A stretch of 64,000 nt of DNA, from the NCBI GenBank assembly GCA_016873275.1, contig VGXO01000004.1:44275-108274 (forward strand). The letters are read 5' to 3'. The notes below the pieces were generated by a model that saw only the letters and a list, made by a program, of their open reading frames with translations, was not told the DNA's origin and ran no database searches. This document shows, one piece after another, positions 45,192 to 55,124 of the stretch (positions are counted from its first letter, which is position 1; the number at the start of each line of letters is the position of its first letter). Made by a program: the position numbers and the translations under genes. Origin of the DNA: Phycisphaerae bacterium. Lineage in GTDB: Bacteria > Planctomycetota > Phycisphaerae > Phycisphaerales > SM1A02.

Positions 45192-46961
45192 TCACGCGCT
45201 CCATGCGCCGAGGAGGATCGAGAGGTCCGTGCCGTTCACGATCCCGTCGTCGTTGAGGTCGGCGGCGCAGCCGCTGCACGCGCCCCATGCGCCGAGGAGG
45301 ATCGCGAGGTCCGCGCCGTTCACGATCCCGTCGTCGTTGAGGTCGCCAAGCACCGGCGCGACCTCGTAGCGGGCGATCACCCGCACGAGCGATCCGGCGC
45401 ACTCGGCGCCGACGGAGCTGCTCGCGACGATCGTGATCGCGAGCGAGCCGCCCGCGGTGATCTGGGCGTTGAACTCCGCGGCGGAGAGCGTGTTCCAGCC
45501 GACCGCGAGGCGGCAGTCGGTGCCGGTGCCGCTGATCGCCGGAGGCAGCGTGACCGAGCCGATCCGCAGGCGGAGCGACTCGTTGCCGTCGCCGAGGTCG
45601 GCGAGGGCGATCATCTCGAGCTCGACCGTCGTGCCGGCGGCGGCGGGCGGGACCGAGGGCGTCACGAAGGAGATCGATCCTCCGGCGGTCGGCGGGATCC
45701 GCTCGAGCGAGTCGAGGCGGATCGCCGGATCGACCGGAGCGACCACCTCGCAGCGGAAGTTCGCGATGATCGGCGCGGTCTCCTGCACGGTGCGGGCGTT
45801 GTCGGCGCCCTGCCCGCCCTGCCCGCCCTGCCCGCCGGGCACGCCGAAGGGCATCCCGTCGTGGATCACGTTCGGGCTCGACAAGCGCGGCCAGCGGATC
45901 CCCGGGCTGTACGCGAGGATCGACCGCCACTGCGTGCCGCTCGCGCCGACGAAGCGGTAGCCGACCGAGTAGGGAAAGACGCCTCCGTTGTTGCATCCGC
46001 CGCCGTCGCCAGGAGCGTGGCAGCAGCCTTGGTTGTGACCAAGCTCGTGCGCGAAGGTCATGTTCCCCACCGCGCAGGACCACACCGTCACGCTGAAGCC
46101 GGCGGCGGGATCCTCGCCGCTGATGAGGTACGCGACGCCGCAGTAGCTCGGATGGGTGCCGGTGATCAGGGCGACGAGGTCCGCGCCGAGCGCGTCGCGC
46201 TCCGCGTGCACCTCGTCGAGGATCCCGTCGTCGGGCGATCGCAGCGAGGCGACCACGCCCGAGCCTGCGTCGTTCGTGAAGGGACCGCTCGGACCGAGGT
46301 CGACGACGTGGAGCCTCGTCGGGACGCCGCTCATCAGGTAGACGTGGTTCGCGACCGCGACGGCGGCCTCGGCGAGCGAGCGGATGGCGACCTCGCCGCC
46401 CGCCTGCGCCTGCGCGGCGGGCGTGAAGCGGATGAGGACGTCGGTCCGCGCGCCCGAGTCGCAGGGCGCGCCCGCGACGCCGCCCTCGCGCGGCGACGGC
46501 GTCGCGCCGCCGTCGAGGAGCTCGGCACCGCCGCAGGGAAGATGCGGCTCGTCGGACCGCACGATGCGCATCCGCCCGCGCTGATCGGCGTCGAGCGGGA
46601 AGACCTCGATCGAGCCGCGAGCCTCGTCCTGGATCGAGATCACCGGACCGAGGCTCGTCGTGACGAGGAGGACGAGCGAACCGCGCCGTCCCTCCACCTC
46701 GCCCTCCCAGACGAGCCGCGTCGCGGCGACCTGCCGCGCGCGGATCACCTCGCGGGACCCGAGGCGGATCTCGAGGAGGTCCGGGCGATCGGGCAGCGTC
46801 CGGACCACGCCCGCGCGATCGATGACCTCGAAGGGCTCCGCGGGCGGCGCTTCGGCGAGCGTCCGCTCCTTCGGCGGCGCCGCGTGCAGGAGCGCCGGGG
46901 AGAGCGCGAGCGAGAGGAAGGCGATCGTCGTGAAGGCGAGCAGTCGGTGGAGGGTCGGCAT
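45192..46961 (-). CDS. Exported zinc metalloprotease with dockerin-like tail
   Basis: A 589-residue protein with a signal peptide (LLAFTTIAFLSLALSPALLHA), a propeptide-like N-terminal region, a reprolysin/M12B-like metalloprotease domain (about 170-385) with the zinc motif HELGHNQGCCH, a Gly-Gln loop (GGQGGQGGQG from a 9-bp microrepeat near 45805), a beta-sandwich domain and two C-terminal EF-hand/dockerin-like repeats, LNDDGIVNGADLAILLGAW and LNDDGIVNGTDLSILLGAW. The tail is the calcium-binding planctomycete export tail. It should degrade protein outside the cell. Confidence 0.85.
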   Translation of the reverse strand: MPTLHRLLAFTTIAFLSLALSPALLHAAPPKERTLAEAPPAEPFEVIDRAGVVRTLPDRPDLLEIRLGSREVIRARQVAATRLVWEGEVEGRRGSLVLLVTTSLGPVISIQDEARGSIEVFPLDADQRGRMRIVRSDEPHLPCGGAELLDGGATPSPREGGVAGAPCDSGARTDVLIRFTPAAQAQAGGEVAIRSLAEAAVAVANHVYLMSGVPTRLHVVDLGPSGPFTNDAGSGVVASLRSPDDGILDEVHAERDALGADLVALITGTHPSYCGVAYLISGEDPAAGFSVTVWSCAVGNMTFAHELGHNQGCCHAPGDGGGCNNGGVFPYSVGYRFVGASGTQWRSILAYSPGIRWPRLSSPNVIHDGMPFGVPGGQGGQGGQGADNARTVQETAPIIANFRCEVVAPVDPAIRLDSLERIPPTAGGSISFVTPSVPPAAAGTTVELEMIALADLGDGNESLRLRIGSVTLPPAISGTGTDCRLAVGWNTLSAAEFNAQITAGGSLAITIVASSSVGAECAGSLVRVIARYEVAPVLGDLNDDGIVNGADLAILLGAWGACSGCAADLNDDGIVNGTDLSILLGAWSA

Positions 46962-47164
46962 GGGAGCGATCGCGATGGGATCCGGGGCGAGACCGAGGGG
47001 GCGGCTCGACGAGGTTGAAGGTACTTCGTTCCGAGGGCGAGGTCGGACCTGTTCCCGGAACTCGAAGAGGTTCGGTTGGGTGCGGCACCCGCGGCGACCT
47101 CGGCGCGACCCCGGCACGACCTCGACGCGACCTCTGCCGCGACCTCTCGGACACGCCCGAAGGC

Positions 47165-48100
47165 TCAGTCCGCGTCCTCGCCGAGGCTTCGGCGCAGGAA
47201 CTCGATCATCCGGCGGTCGACCTCGGGATGGGAGTGGCGGAGGTCGTTGTGCTCGCCGCCTTCGAGCTCGACCCACTCGACCTCGCCCGCGGCGGCGTCG
47301 CGGAGCCCGCGGGAGTGGGAGGGCGGCACGATGCGGTCGGCGTCGCCGTGGAGGAGGAGGATCGGCGCGCGGACCTTCGCGATGAGCTCGCGCGGCGCGA
47401 GGTGGTCGCGGACGAGCACCGCCGCGATGAGCCTCGCGAGCGCTCCCGGCGGATCGCCGCCGAGGGCGTTCGCGGCGACGCGGCGCCATCCCTCGAAGGG
47501 CGACTCGAGCACGAGCCCGCGGACCTCCGGCGACTCCGCGGCGAGGGCGACCGCGATCGCGCCGCCGAGCGACTGCCCGTAGATCCCGATCCGCGCGGGA
47601 TCGACCTCCGGCTGCGCCGCGAGCGCCCCGAGCGCCGCGCGGGCGTCGGCGAGCAGATCCTCGCGGCGCGAGGGCGAGCCTTCGCTCTCGCCGTAGCCGC
47701 GATAGTCGAGGATCAGCACGTGGAAACCCGCGGGCGGCAGCGCCTCGGTGAACCAGGCGTGGCTCAGGATGTTCCCGGCGTTGCCGTGGAGGTGAAGCAC
47801 CGCCGGTCCGGGCTCGACCGCGACCTCCTCCGCGGGCGGCTGGGCGGGCACGAACCACGCGGCGAGCACCGTGCCGTCCTCGCTCGGGAAGCGGAGGAGC
47901 CGCGTGCCAGGCGGACCCTCCTCGACCGGCGTGGGACCGGCGGTCGGGAAGAAGAACAGTCGGTCGACCGGGGCGAGCATCAGGAGCGCGACCACGAGCG
48001 CCGCGACGACCGCGAGCCGAATCGCGATCCCACGGACGGATCGGCGCGGCGGCTCGATCGGGTCCTCGGGCGGAGGCGCATCGGGCAGGGGCGGCGGCAC
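47165..48100 (-). CDS. Membrane-anchored alpha/beta hydrolase
   Basis: A 311-residue serine hydrolase of the BEM46/YqkD type with an N-terminal membrane helix (AIRLAVVAALVVALLMLAP). Oxyanion HLHGNAGNILSH, nucleophile GIYGQSLGGAIA, acid HGDADRIVPP and His in GEHNDLRHSHPE are in order. The start is the GTG at 48100, preceded by AGGAG at 8 nt; no ATG fits. It is 29 nt after the NTF2-like gene on the same strand. Substrate unknown; lipid or peptidoglycan-related ester is possible. Confidence 0.85.
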   Translation of the reverse strand: MPPPLPDAPPPEDPIEPPRRSVRGIAIRLAVVAALVVALLMLAPVDRLFFFPTAGPTPVEEGPPGTRLLRFPSEDGTVLAAWFVPAQPPAEEVAVEPGPAVLHLHGNAGNILSHAWFTEALPPAGFHVLILDYRGYGESEGSPSRREDLLADARAALGALAAQPEVDPARIGIYGQSLGGAIAVALAAESPEVRGLVLESPFEGWRRVAANALGGDPPGALARLIAAVLVRDHLAPRELIAKVRAPILLLHGDADRIVPPSHSRGLRDAAAGEVEWVELEGGEHNDLRHSHPEVDRRMIEFLRRSLGEDAD

Positions 48101-48129
48101 GAGGCGAGGCGGACTCCTGGGGGCTCGGA

Positions 48130-48981
48130 CTACTTGGGCTTGTTGGTGTTCGCGGTCGCGATCACCTTCGCGGCGTCGCCGCTCATCTCGAAGACCGCGA
48201 GGAAGGGCGCCGGGTCGGCGGGCAGGGTGGTCCAGCCGATCTTCTGCCCGAGCGTCAGCGTGCAGGTCACGACGAGGAGGTCGCCGCAGCGGGTGCCCCG
48301 CACGTCCGCCATCTTCGGCTCGGTCGTCTCCGCGGACTTCGCGCCGCGGATGATGTTCGAGCGCGGCTGGCAGCCGCGGAAGTTCGCCGCCTGCATTCCC
48401 TCGTCGAGCATCGCGTCGAAGGCAGGGATCTCCTTCGCGTGCTGCAGCCCAAGGAAGCGACCGAGGAGCTTCTCGCCCTCGGCGCTCGCGTCGGCGTCGG
48501 CGGCGAAGGAGGGCGCCGCGGGCGCGGGCCGCGTCTCCGGCGAGTCGAGGGACGCCCATGCGGCGAGCCGCCAGCCGGCGTCGGTCGGGCGGAAGACCGC
48601 GAGCCGCGGCGTCTCGTCGCTCGACTGCGGATCGATGCCGCCCTCGACGAGGCAGGTCACCACGATCGCATTCCCGGCGTTGGTCGAGGTCACCTCGCTC
48701 ACCGTCGAGGCACCGCCCTTGCCGGGCTTCATCGCGGCGAGAAGTCCCGCGCGGTCCACCGCGCCGCGGAAGCTGATCGCCTGCATCCACGGACCGATCA
48801 GCGGATCGAGCTTCGCCGCGTCCCGCGAGTCGAGCGCCGCGATCACGCCCTTCACGAGCGAGGTGCCGAGCGCGTCGATCCCTGCCTGATCCGTGGGAAC
48901 CGTCGGCGGCGCGGCGGCGGCGACGGAGGTCAGCGAGGCGAGGAGCGTCAGGGAGCCGAGGGCGCGAGTCACGAGGTGCAT
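48130..48981 (-). CDS. Exported tandem NTF2-like (DUF4440-like) protein
   Basis: A 283-residue protein with a signal peptide (LGSLTLLASLTSVAAA) and two similar halves of about 110 residues (VKGVIAALDSRDAAKLDPLI... and GRFLGLQHAKEIPAFDAML...), each with an alpha-beta(4) layout like SnoaL/NTF2 domains. No catalytic residue is evident. Function unknown. Confidence 0.6.
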   Translation of the reverse strand: MHLVTRALGSLTLLASLTSVAAAAPPTVPTDQAGIDALGTSLVKGVIAALDSRDAAKLDPLIGPWMQAISFRGAVDRAGLLAAMKPGKGGASTVSEVTSTNAGNAIVVTCLVEGGIDPQSSDETPRLAVFRPTDAGWRLAAWASLDSPETRPAPAAPSFAADADASAEGEKLLGRFLGLQHAKEIPAFDAMLDEGMQAANFRGCQPRSNIIRGAKSAETTEPKMADVRGTRCGDLLVVTCTLTLGQKIGWTTLPADPAPFLAVFEMSGDAAKVIATANTNKPK

Positions 48982-49029
48982 GGGGTTCTCCAGGATCGGC
49001 GCCCGGGCGAGGGCGCCGCGGTGGGTTCG

Positions 49030-49479
49030 TCAGGACGTGGGAGCGCCGAAGGTCTGCGCGAGCCGCTCGACGACCTGCCGCTGCACGGTGCCGTCGGGAC
49101 CCTTGGTGCCGGGTGGGAAGAAGTTCCAGTGCCACGCCGAGATCTTGATGGTGCGGACGACGTCGGGGCGCTCGTCCCAGGGGGTGATGGTGATCTCGAC
49201 GCAGGTCGGCTCGGCGAGGACGTCCGCCCCCTGCACGACGAAGGCGAGCTGGCCGCGGCTCGGGTCGAAGTTCGCCGCGGCGCCCTCCATCGGATCGCCC
49301 GCGCCGACCGTCCGCGCGAACTTCTCCGGCCACGGCGCGAGCATCGCCTCGGCGACCTGCTGCTCGACGAGGGAGCCGGGACCCTTCGCGGTGACCGAGG
49401 AGGAGCAGCCACCGACGGCGAGCCCGATCAGGGCGAGGGCGAGCAGTCGGACGGTGAGACGCGGGCGGGCGATGAGCAT
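49030..49479 (-). CDS. Small lipoprotein, unknown function
   Basis: A 149-residue protein with a lipoprotein signal (RLLALALIGLAVGGC, lipobox Cys at about 25). The mature part is one compact domain (ADVLAEPTCVEITITPWDE; ISAWHWNFFPPG) that I do not recognise. The ATG at 49479 has AAGGA upstream. Array 3 begins 52 nt 5' of this start. Confidence 0.72.
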   Translation of the reverse strand: MLIARPRLTVRLLALALIGLAVGGCSSSVTAKGPGSLVEQQVAEAMLAPWPEKFARTVGAGDPMEGAAANFDPSRGQLAFVVQGADVLAEPTCVEITITPWDERPDVVRTIKISAWHWNFFPPGTKGPDGTVQRQVVERLAQTFGAPTS

Positions 49480-49530
49480 GAGGTTCCTTCGGGCGAGAAG
49501 CGTCAAGGTAGCAGGGGCGGGGCGTTCGGA

Positions 49531-49917
49531 ATCCCGCGAGGCTTCGGACGCCGCGCCTGCGACCGCAGGCGCTGGGTTCGGGTGCCGTGCTTCGGAAGGC
49601 TTTCGTGACTCCGGAAGCCCGTGCGTCGGAAGGCATCCGCCCGTCACTGCAGCGCTTCGCCCACCCAGTTGTCTACTGGGTCCACTGGGTCCACCGGGTC
49701 CACGTCCACCGATCCGAAGTCCCACGACGACGGAAGGCTGCCGCCGCGCGAGCCTGTGCTACGGAAGGTGTCCGCGACTCCGGAAGCCCGTGCTTCGGAA
49801 GGCTTCCGCCCGTCACCGCAGCGCTTCGCCCACCCAGTTGTCTACTGGGTCCACTGGGTCCACCGGGTCCACGTCCACCGATTCGAAGTCCCCCGACGAC
49901 GGAAGGCGCCCGCCGCG
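49531..49917 (+). repeat. Modular repeat array 3 (two A elements)
   Basis: A cores at 49665 and 49834, spaced 169 bp, with the left-edge consensus GCAGGCGCTGGGTTCGGG at 49565 and a B-like fragment (CGCGAGGCTTCGGA) before it. Both A copies share TCTACTGGG where other arrays have TCCACCGGG, so they were made by local duplication of one A. The array ends about 16 nt before the phosphatase start. Confidence 0.93.
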
Positions 49918-49933
49918 GCAGTACGCTCCCGCC

Positions 49934-51274
49934 ATGTCTCGACCCCTGATCATCATCGCCTCGCTCCTCCTCGCGCCGCCGGTCCTGCACGCCGCCGCGT
50001 CGGTCGATCCGCCGACGAGCGTCATCTTCATCCATCCCGACGGCACCGGACCGGCGCATTGGTCGCTCGCCCGCGTGCGCTGGGTCGGACCCGATGGGTT
50101 CCTCGCGTGGGATCGCCTGCCCGCGATGGCGCTCTACCGCCCGCACGTGCGCGACTGCCTCGCGCCCGCGAGCCACTCGGGCGGCACGATCCACGCCTAC
50201 GGGGTGAAGGTCGATCAGGACAGCTTCGGCATGGACGGCGAGGTCGTGCCGATGACGCCTGCGGGCGAGCGGGCGAGCATCATGCGGCGGGCGATCCGCG
50301 AGGGACGTGGCGCCGGGATCGTGAACTCCGGCTCGCTCTCCGAGCCAGGCACCGCGTGCTTCCTCGCGTCGGTGCCCTCGCGGGCGCTCAAGCAGGAGAT
50401 CGCCCGCCAGCTCGTCGAGTCCGGGGCACAGGTCATCCTCGGCGGCGGCGAGGAGCTCTTCCTTCCCAAGGGCGTCGAGGGACGCCACGGGCCTGGCGTG
50501 CGCGAGGACGGCGCCGACCTCGTCGCGCTCGCCCGCGAGCGCGGCTACCGCGTGGTCTTCACCCGCGAGGAGCTCCTCGCGGTGCCGGCGGAGACGGAGA
50601 GGCTCCTCGGGCTCTTTGCCCGTGAGGACACCTACGAGGATGCGTCGGAGGAGTCGCTCGCCCGCAAGCAGCGCGTGCCATATCCCGAGGAGAGACCCCG
50701 CGTCGCGGAGATGCAGCAGGTCGCGCTCTCGATCCTCGCGAGGAATCCCAAGGGCTTCCTCCTCGTCGTCGAGGAGGAGGGCACCGACAACTTCTCGAAC
50801 GTCCACAACGCCGCTGGACTGCTGCTCGCCCTTCGCCGGGCGGACGAGGCGATCGCCGTCGCGGAGGCGTTCCGCGCGGAGCACCCCTCGACGCTCGTGC
50901 TCGTCGCCGCAGACAGCGACGCGAGCTCGCCGCAGCTCGTCGCCGCCGTTCCCGATGCCGGAATCATCGTCGAGGGTCGCCCGCTCTCCGAGACCGCGGG
51001 CTCCATGAAGGGGATCCTCGACGGGATCGACGGCACCGGGACCCTTCCGTTCGTGAGCGGACCCGATGCGGCGGGCAAGACGCACGCCTTCGCGGTGGCG
51101 TGGGGCACCACCTACGACGGCGGCGACGCGGTCATCGTCCGTGCCGCGGGCCCCGGCAGCGAGGAGGTCCGCGGGCTCCTCGACAACACCGACCTCTACC
51201 GGATCATGTTCCGCGCGCTCTTCGGCATGCGCCCCGAGGACGCGCGTGCGGCGGCGACGCCCGCCGCGCCCTGA
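49934..51274 (+). CDS. Alkaline-phosphatase-fold protein with altered metal ligands
   Basis: A 446-residue exported protein (signal PLIIIASLLLAPPVLHAAA) of the alkaline phosphatase fold. Fold landmarks are IFIHPDGTGPAHW (metal Asp), APASHSGGTIHAYGVKV (nucleophile Ser region), EEEGTDNFSNVHNA (Asp of the second zinc site) and VAADSDASSPQL. Against the E. coli family pattern, the His following that Asp, the His of the DH pair and the His near the C-terminus appear replaced (N, S, Y/D). It may bind a different metal or be a pseudoenzyme. Array 3 supplies all sequence upstream. Convergent with the S9 peptidase with no gap. Confidence 0.78.
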   Translation: MSRPLIIIASLLLAPPVLHAAASVDPPTSVIFIHPDGTGPAHWSLARVRWVGPDGFLAWDRLPAMALYRPHVRDCLAPASHSGGTIHAYGVKVDQDSFGMDGEVVPMTPAGERASIMRRAIREGRGAGIVNSGSLSEPGTACFLASVPSRALKQEIARQLVESGAQVILGGGEELFLPKGVEGRHGPGVREDGADLVALARERGYRVVFTREELLAVPAETERLLGLFAREDTYEDASEESLARKQRVPYPEERPRVAEMQQVALSILARNPKGFLLVVEEEGTDNFSNVHNAAGLLLALRRADEAIAVAEAFRAEHPSTLVLVAADSDASSPQLVAAVPDAGIIVEGRPLSETAGSMKGILDGIDGTGTLPFVSGPDAAGKTHAFAVAWGTTYDGGDAVIVRAAGPGSEEVRGLLDNTDLYRIMFRALFGMRPEDARAAATPAAP

Positions 51275-53788
51275 TCACTCCAGCGACGCGCCCGGGGCGG
51301 AGCCCTCCGTTCCCGCCTCCGCCTCGATCGGTCGCGGTCCTCCGAGATGCTCGTGGAGGAACGCGGCGCGGCGGCGGCGGCCGTAGGGCGACTCCGCGGC
51401 GCCGTGTCCCGCGGAGGGAATGACGAGGAGGTCGAAGTCCTTGTCCGCCGCGACGAGCGCATCGACCACCCGCATGGTCGACGCCGGATCGACGTTCCGG
51501 TCCTCGCCGCCCACGATGAGGAGCAGGCGACCTTGGAGACGGTGGGCGTCGGTCGCGTTCGACTGCGCCTCGTAGTGCGGTCCGATCGGGAACCCCATCC
51601 ACGCCTCGTTCCACCACCTCTTGTCGAGGCGGTTGTCGTGGCACCCGCAGTCGGCGACCGCGACCGAGTAGAAGTCGCCGTGGTCGAGGAGCGCCCGCAT
51701 CGCGTTCTGCCCGCCGGCGCTGCCGCCGTGGATGCCGACCCGCGCGAGGTCCATCCACGGGCGATCCGCCGCGGCGGCGCGGATCCACGCGACGCGGTCG
51801 GGGAGTCCCGCGTCGGCGAGGTCGCGGGCGCAGACGTCGTGGAACGACTTCGAACGCCAGTTCGTGCCCATGCCGTCGACCTGGACGACGGCCGCGCCGA
51901 GCTCGGCGAGCTCGCGGGCGCCATGCCACGCCGCGAAGGACTTCGGCACGTGGAAGTCCTGCGGACCGGCGTAGATCTGCTCGATGACCGGATGGGCGAG
52001 GGTCGGATCGAAGTCGCGCGGGAGGAAGATCACCCCGTGAATCGGCGTCGTGCCGTCGCGACCCATGGCGATGAACCGCTCGGGCGGTCGCCAGCCGGCG
52101 GCGCGGAGCCGCGAGTCGTCCGCCACCGCGAGGGTCGCGACGAGGGATCCATCCTCGACGCGCCTGAGCTCGTGGATGGGAGCGCGGTCCACCCGGGAGT
52201 GGCGGACGGAGACGAACGCGCCATCCGGCGAGAACTCGAACTCGTGCGTGCCGTCGCCCTCGGTGAGCCACGTCACCGGCGACGCGGTGCCGTCGGGGGC
52301 GAGGACCACGCGACCGAGGTGGAGGTGGTAGGGGTCCTCGCCCTCGCGCATGCCCATCGCGCCGAAGACGATCGCGATCGATCCGTCCGAGGAGCCGTCG
52401 TCCACCGCGTCGATCCGCTCGACGCCGCGGACGACCCACGTGCCGAGCTGCTCGCGCTCGGAGACGCCCGCGCTCGGTCCATGGGTGATGGGCGTGATGG
52501 CGCCCGAGGCGAGGTCCACGAGATGGAGCTGGTTCCATCCGGTCCGCTCGCTCATCCAGATGGCGCGGTCGCCGGGGAGGCGCTTGAGGAAGGTCTTGTG
52601 GACGGTGTCGAGGAAGGTGGGGCTCCGCTCCTCGATCGCGGCGCGGGCGGTGCCCGACGACGGATCGACCTCGATGAGCCTCGCCTCTTGGTGCCCGCGG
52701 CGGACATAAAGAAAGGACAGGACCCCCCGCGTGCTGCTCCAGGCGAGGCGGTCGATCGAGAGGGGGTCCGGAAACAGCGCGTCCTCGAACGTCACCCGAC
52801 GACCCGTCGAGGTCTCGAAGATCACTGGCTCGACGCGGTCGATCGGATCGCCCGGCTTGGGATAGCGGAGCATCTCGAGCCGCGGCTGCACCTCGCCGGG
52901 CGGCGAGGTCTCGACGATCGGGATCTCCCGCACCGGCGCGACCTCGGTGCGGAGGGTCGCGACGTGGCGACCATCGGGCGACCACCAGAACGAATCGACG
53001 TAGCGGACGGTCTGCGAGGCATCCTCGGAGAGGCGAAGGTCGGTGCCGCCCGCGAGCGATCGGATCCAGACGTCGCCTTCGCGGAGGAACGCCTCGCGGC
53101 GACCGTCCGGCGAGCGCGGCGAGGGCGGCGGCTCGAGCTCGTCGAGTGGCGTCGCGCGGCGCGGCTCGCCCGTGGGAATCCCGGCGAACTCCGCGATCGC
53201 GCCGGGATCGACGAGGACCTGACCACCGGAGGCGGGAGCCTCGAACGCGACGAGCACCGCGTCGCGTCCCGCGAGCGCCTCGGCGCGGTCGACGACGATC
53301 CAGGCGTGACCCCCATAGGTCGGCTGCACCCGCAGTCTGCCCGGCGCGATCGTGCCGAAGTGCTTGCGTCGTCCGGCGTGGTCGAGCCAGACGAGGTCGA
53401 CCGCTCGGTCGAGCCGGTTGTGGACCTGCACGATGCACTCGCTGCCGCCCGCGCGGCTCCGCGAGACCCGCGCAAGTCGGAGCCATCCCGGGAGACGCGG
53501 CGCCGCGACCGCCTGCGCCACGGCGGCGCGGGCGTCGAGTCGTCGAGTCGCCGCAACGCCGGACTCGTCGGTCACCGCGAACTCGAGCACCGCGTCGTCC
53601 ACCCATCGCGCGTCGATCGACTCGTTCCGCACGAGCCCGCTCCACTCGCCGCGGAGCGCCTCGGCGCGGGCAATCGCCGCGCGGGCAGGATCGAGCTCCG
53701 TCGGCGGATCCGCGCCGGTGGCGAGGGTGACGGCGAGGAGCGCCAGCGTCGCGGCGAGTCGCGCCGCGGGGGGGTTCGTGCGGGGCAT
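51275..53788 (-). CDS. S9 prolyl-oligopeptidase, DPP-IV-like
   Basis: An 837-residue exported serine peptidase. A signal peptide (RLAATLALLAVTLATG) is followed by a small beta domain, a DPP-IV-type beta-propeller (about 240-570) with repeated SPDGR-type motifs (WWSPDGRHVATL, FSPDGAFVSV), and a C-terminal alpha/beta-hydrolase domain (about 600-830). Catalytic Ser is in GIHGGSAGGQ, Asp in GGEDRNVDPAST and His in SAGHGAAE. The ATG at 53788 is chosen to fit the signal peptide. Confidence 0.9.
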   Translation of the reverse strand: MPRTNPPAARLAATLALLAVTLATGADPPTELDPARAAIARAEALRGEWSGLVRNESIDARWVDDAVLEFAVTDESGVAATRRLDARAAVAQAVAAPRLPGWLRLARVSRSRAGGSECIVQVHNRLDRAVDLVWLDHAGRRKHFGTIAPGRLRVQPTYGGHAWIVVDRAEALAGRDAVLVAFEAPASGGQVLVDPGAIAEFAGIPTGEPRRATPLDELEPPPSPRSPDGRREAFLREGDVWIRSLAGGTDLRLSEDASQTVRYVDSFWWSPDGRHVATLRTEVAPVREIPIVETSPPGEVQPRLEMLRYPKPGDPIDRVEPVIFETSTGRRVTFEDALFPDPLSIDRLAWSSTRGVLSFLYVRRGHQEARLIEVDPSSGTARAAIEERSPTFLDTVHKTFLKRLPGDRAIWMSERTGWNQLHLVDLASGAITPITHGPSAGVSEREQLGTWVVRGVERIDAVDDGSSDGSIAIVFGAMGMREGEDPYHLHLGRVVLAPDGTASPVTWLTEGDGTHEFEFSPDGAFVSVRHSRVDRAPIHELRRVEDGSLVATLAVADDSRLRAAGWRPPERFIAMGRDGTTPIHGVIFLPRDFDPTLAHPVIEQIYAGPQDFHVPKSFAAWHGARELAELGAAVVQVDGMGTNWRSKSFHDVCARDLADAGLPDRVAWIRAAAADRPWMDLARVGIHGGSAGGQNAMRALLDHGDFYSVAVADCGCHDNRLDKRWWNEAWMGFPIGPHYEAQSNATDAHRLQGRLLLIVGGEDRNVDPASTMRVVDALVAADKDFDLLVIPSAGHGAAESPYGRRRRAAFLHEHLGGPRPIEAEAGTEGSAPGASLE

Positions 53789-53891
53789 GCCGCGATTGTC
53801 GCACGACGAGCGGGTCGAGGCGCTGCATCGATGGGCGATGTCTCGATAGGGGAGTTCCGCGATGGTCGTCGCGGGTCGGACCACCCTCACC

Positions 53892-53918
53892 CGGTTCGCG
53901 ACCGTCGGTCGCGAACCG
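53892..53918. repeat. 12-bp-stem hairpin at left end of palindrome block
   Basis: CGGTTCGCGACC / GGTCGCGAACCG with a 3-nt loop GTC. It is followed directly by a second inverted pair with arms CCTCTCCCGC / GCGGGAGAGG. No T-run follows, so it is not a standard terminator, though it lies upstream of the S9 peptidase gene and could mark the block's edge. Confidence 0.8.
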
Positions 53919-55124
53919 ACCTCTCCCGCTCGTCGCGTGGCGACTCGCGGGAGAGGTGAAATGGTCCGGCACTCTCCCGCGAGCGCAGCGAGGCGGGGGA
54001 GGGGACCAGCTCCGACGGGTTGCGTGGGCGTGCGCTGCGCGAGGCGAGCAACCCGTTGATCGGACCTCCCCTCCGTCTCGCTGGCTTCGCCAGCGAGCCA
54101 CCTCCCCGACGTCGCTTCGCTCCGTCAGGGAGGAGTTCCGGAGCACGCCTTGCCGACGTCGCTTCGCTCCGTCAGGGAGGAGTTCCGGAGCACGCCTCGC
54201 CGATCTCGCTTCGCTCCGTCAGGGAGGAGCTTCGGAGCACGCCTCGCCGACCTCGCGGCGCTCGGTCGAGGAGGAGTTCCGGAGTTCCGGAGTTTCGGAT
54301 CGCGCGATCGCACGCTCGCGACCTCGGGAACTCCTCCCCACGGCACTGCCGTGGGGAGGTGTCGCCTCGCGCAGCGAGGCGACGGAGGGGACCAACTTCG
54401 ACGGGTTGCGTGCGCGAGCGCTGCGCGAGGCGAGCAATCCGTTGGTCGGACCTCCCCTCCGTCTCGCTGGCTTCGCCAGCGAGCCACCTCCCCGACGTCG
54501 CTTCGCTCCGTCAGGGAGGAGTTCCGGAGCACGCCTCGCCGACGTCTCTTCGCTCCGTCAGGGAGGAGTTCCGGAGCACGCCTCGCCGACGTCGCGGCGC
54601 TCGGTCGAGGAGGAGTTCCGGAGTTCCGGAGTTTCCGATCGCGCGATCGCACGCTCGCGACCTCGGGAACTCCTCCCCACGGCGCTGCCGTGGGGAGGTG
54701 TCGCCTCGCGCAGCGAGGCGACGGAGGGGACCAACTCCGACGGGTTGCGTGCGCGGGCGCTGCGCGAGGCGAGCAATCCGTTGGTCGGACCTCCCCTCCG
54801 TCTCGCTGGCTTCGCCAGCGAGCCACCTCCCCGACGTCGCTTCGCTCCGTCAGGGAGGAGTTCCGGAGCACGCCTCGCCGACGTCGCGGCGCTCGGTCGA
54901 GGAGGAGTTTCGGAGTTCCGGAGTTTCGGATCGCGCGATCGCACGCTCGCGACCTCGGGAACTCCTCCCCACGGCGCTGCCGTGGGGAGGTGTCGCCTCG
55001 CGCAGCGAGGCGACGGAGGGGACCAACTCCGACGGGTTGCGTGGGCGTGCGCTGCGCGAGGCGAGCAACCCGTTGGTCGGACCTCCCCTCCGTCTCGCTG
55101 GCTTCGCCAGCGAGCCACCTCCCC

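Noticed and set aside
45192..46961. Cellulosome component based on dockerin-like repeats
   Set aside because: No cohesin or glycoside hydrolase nearby; the same tail is a common planctomycete secretion tag.
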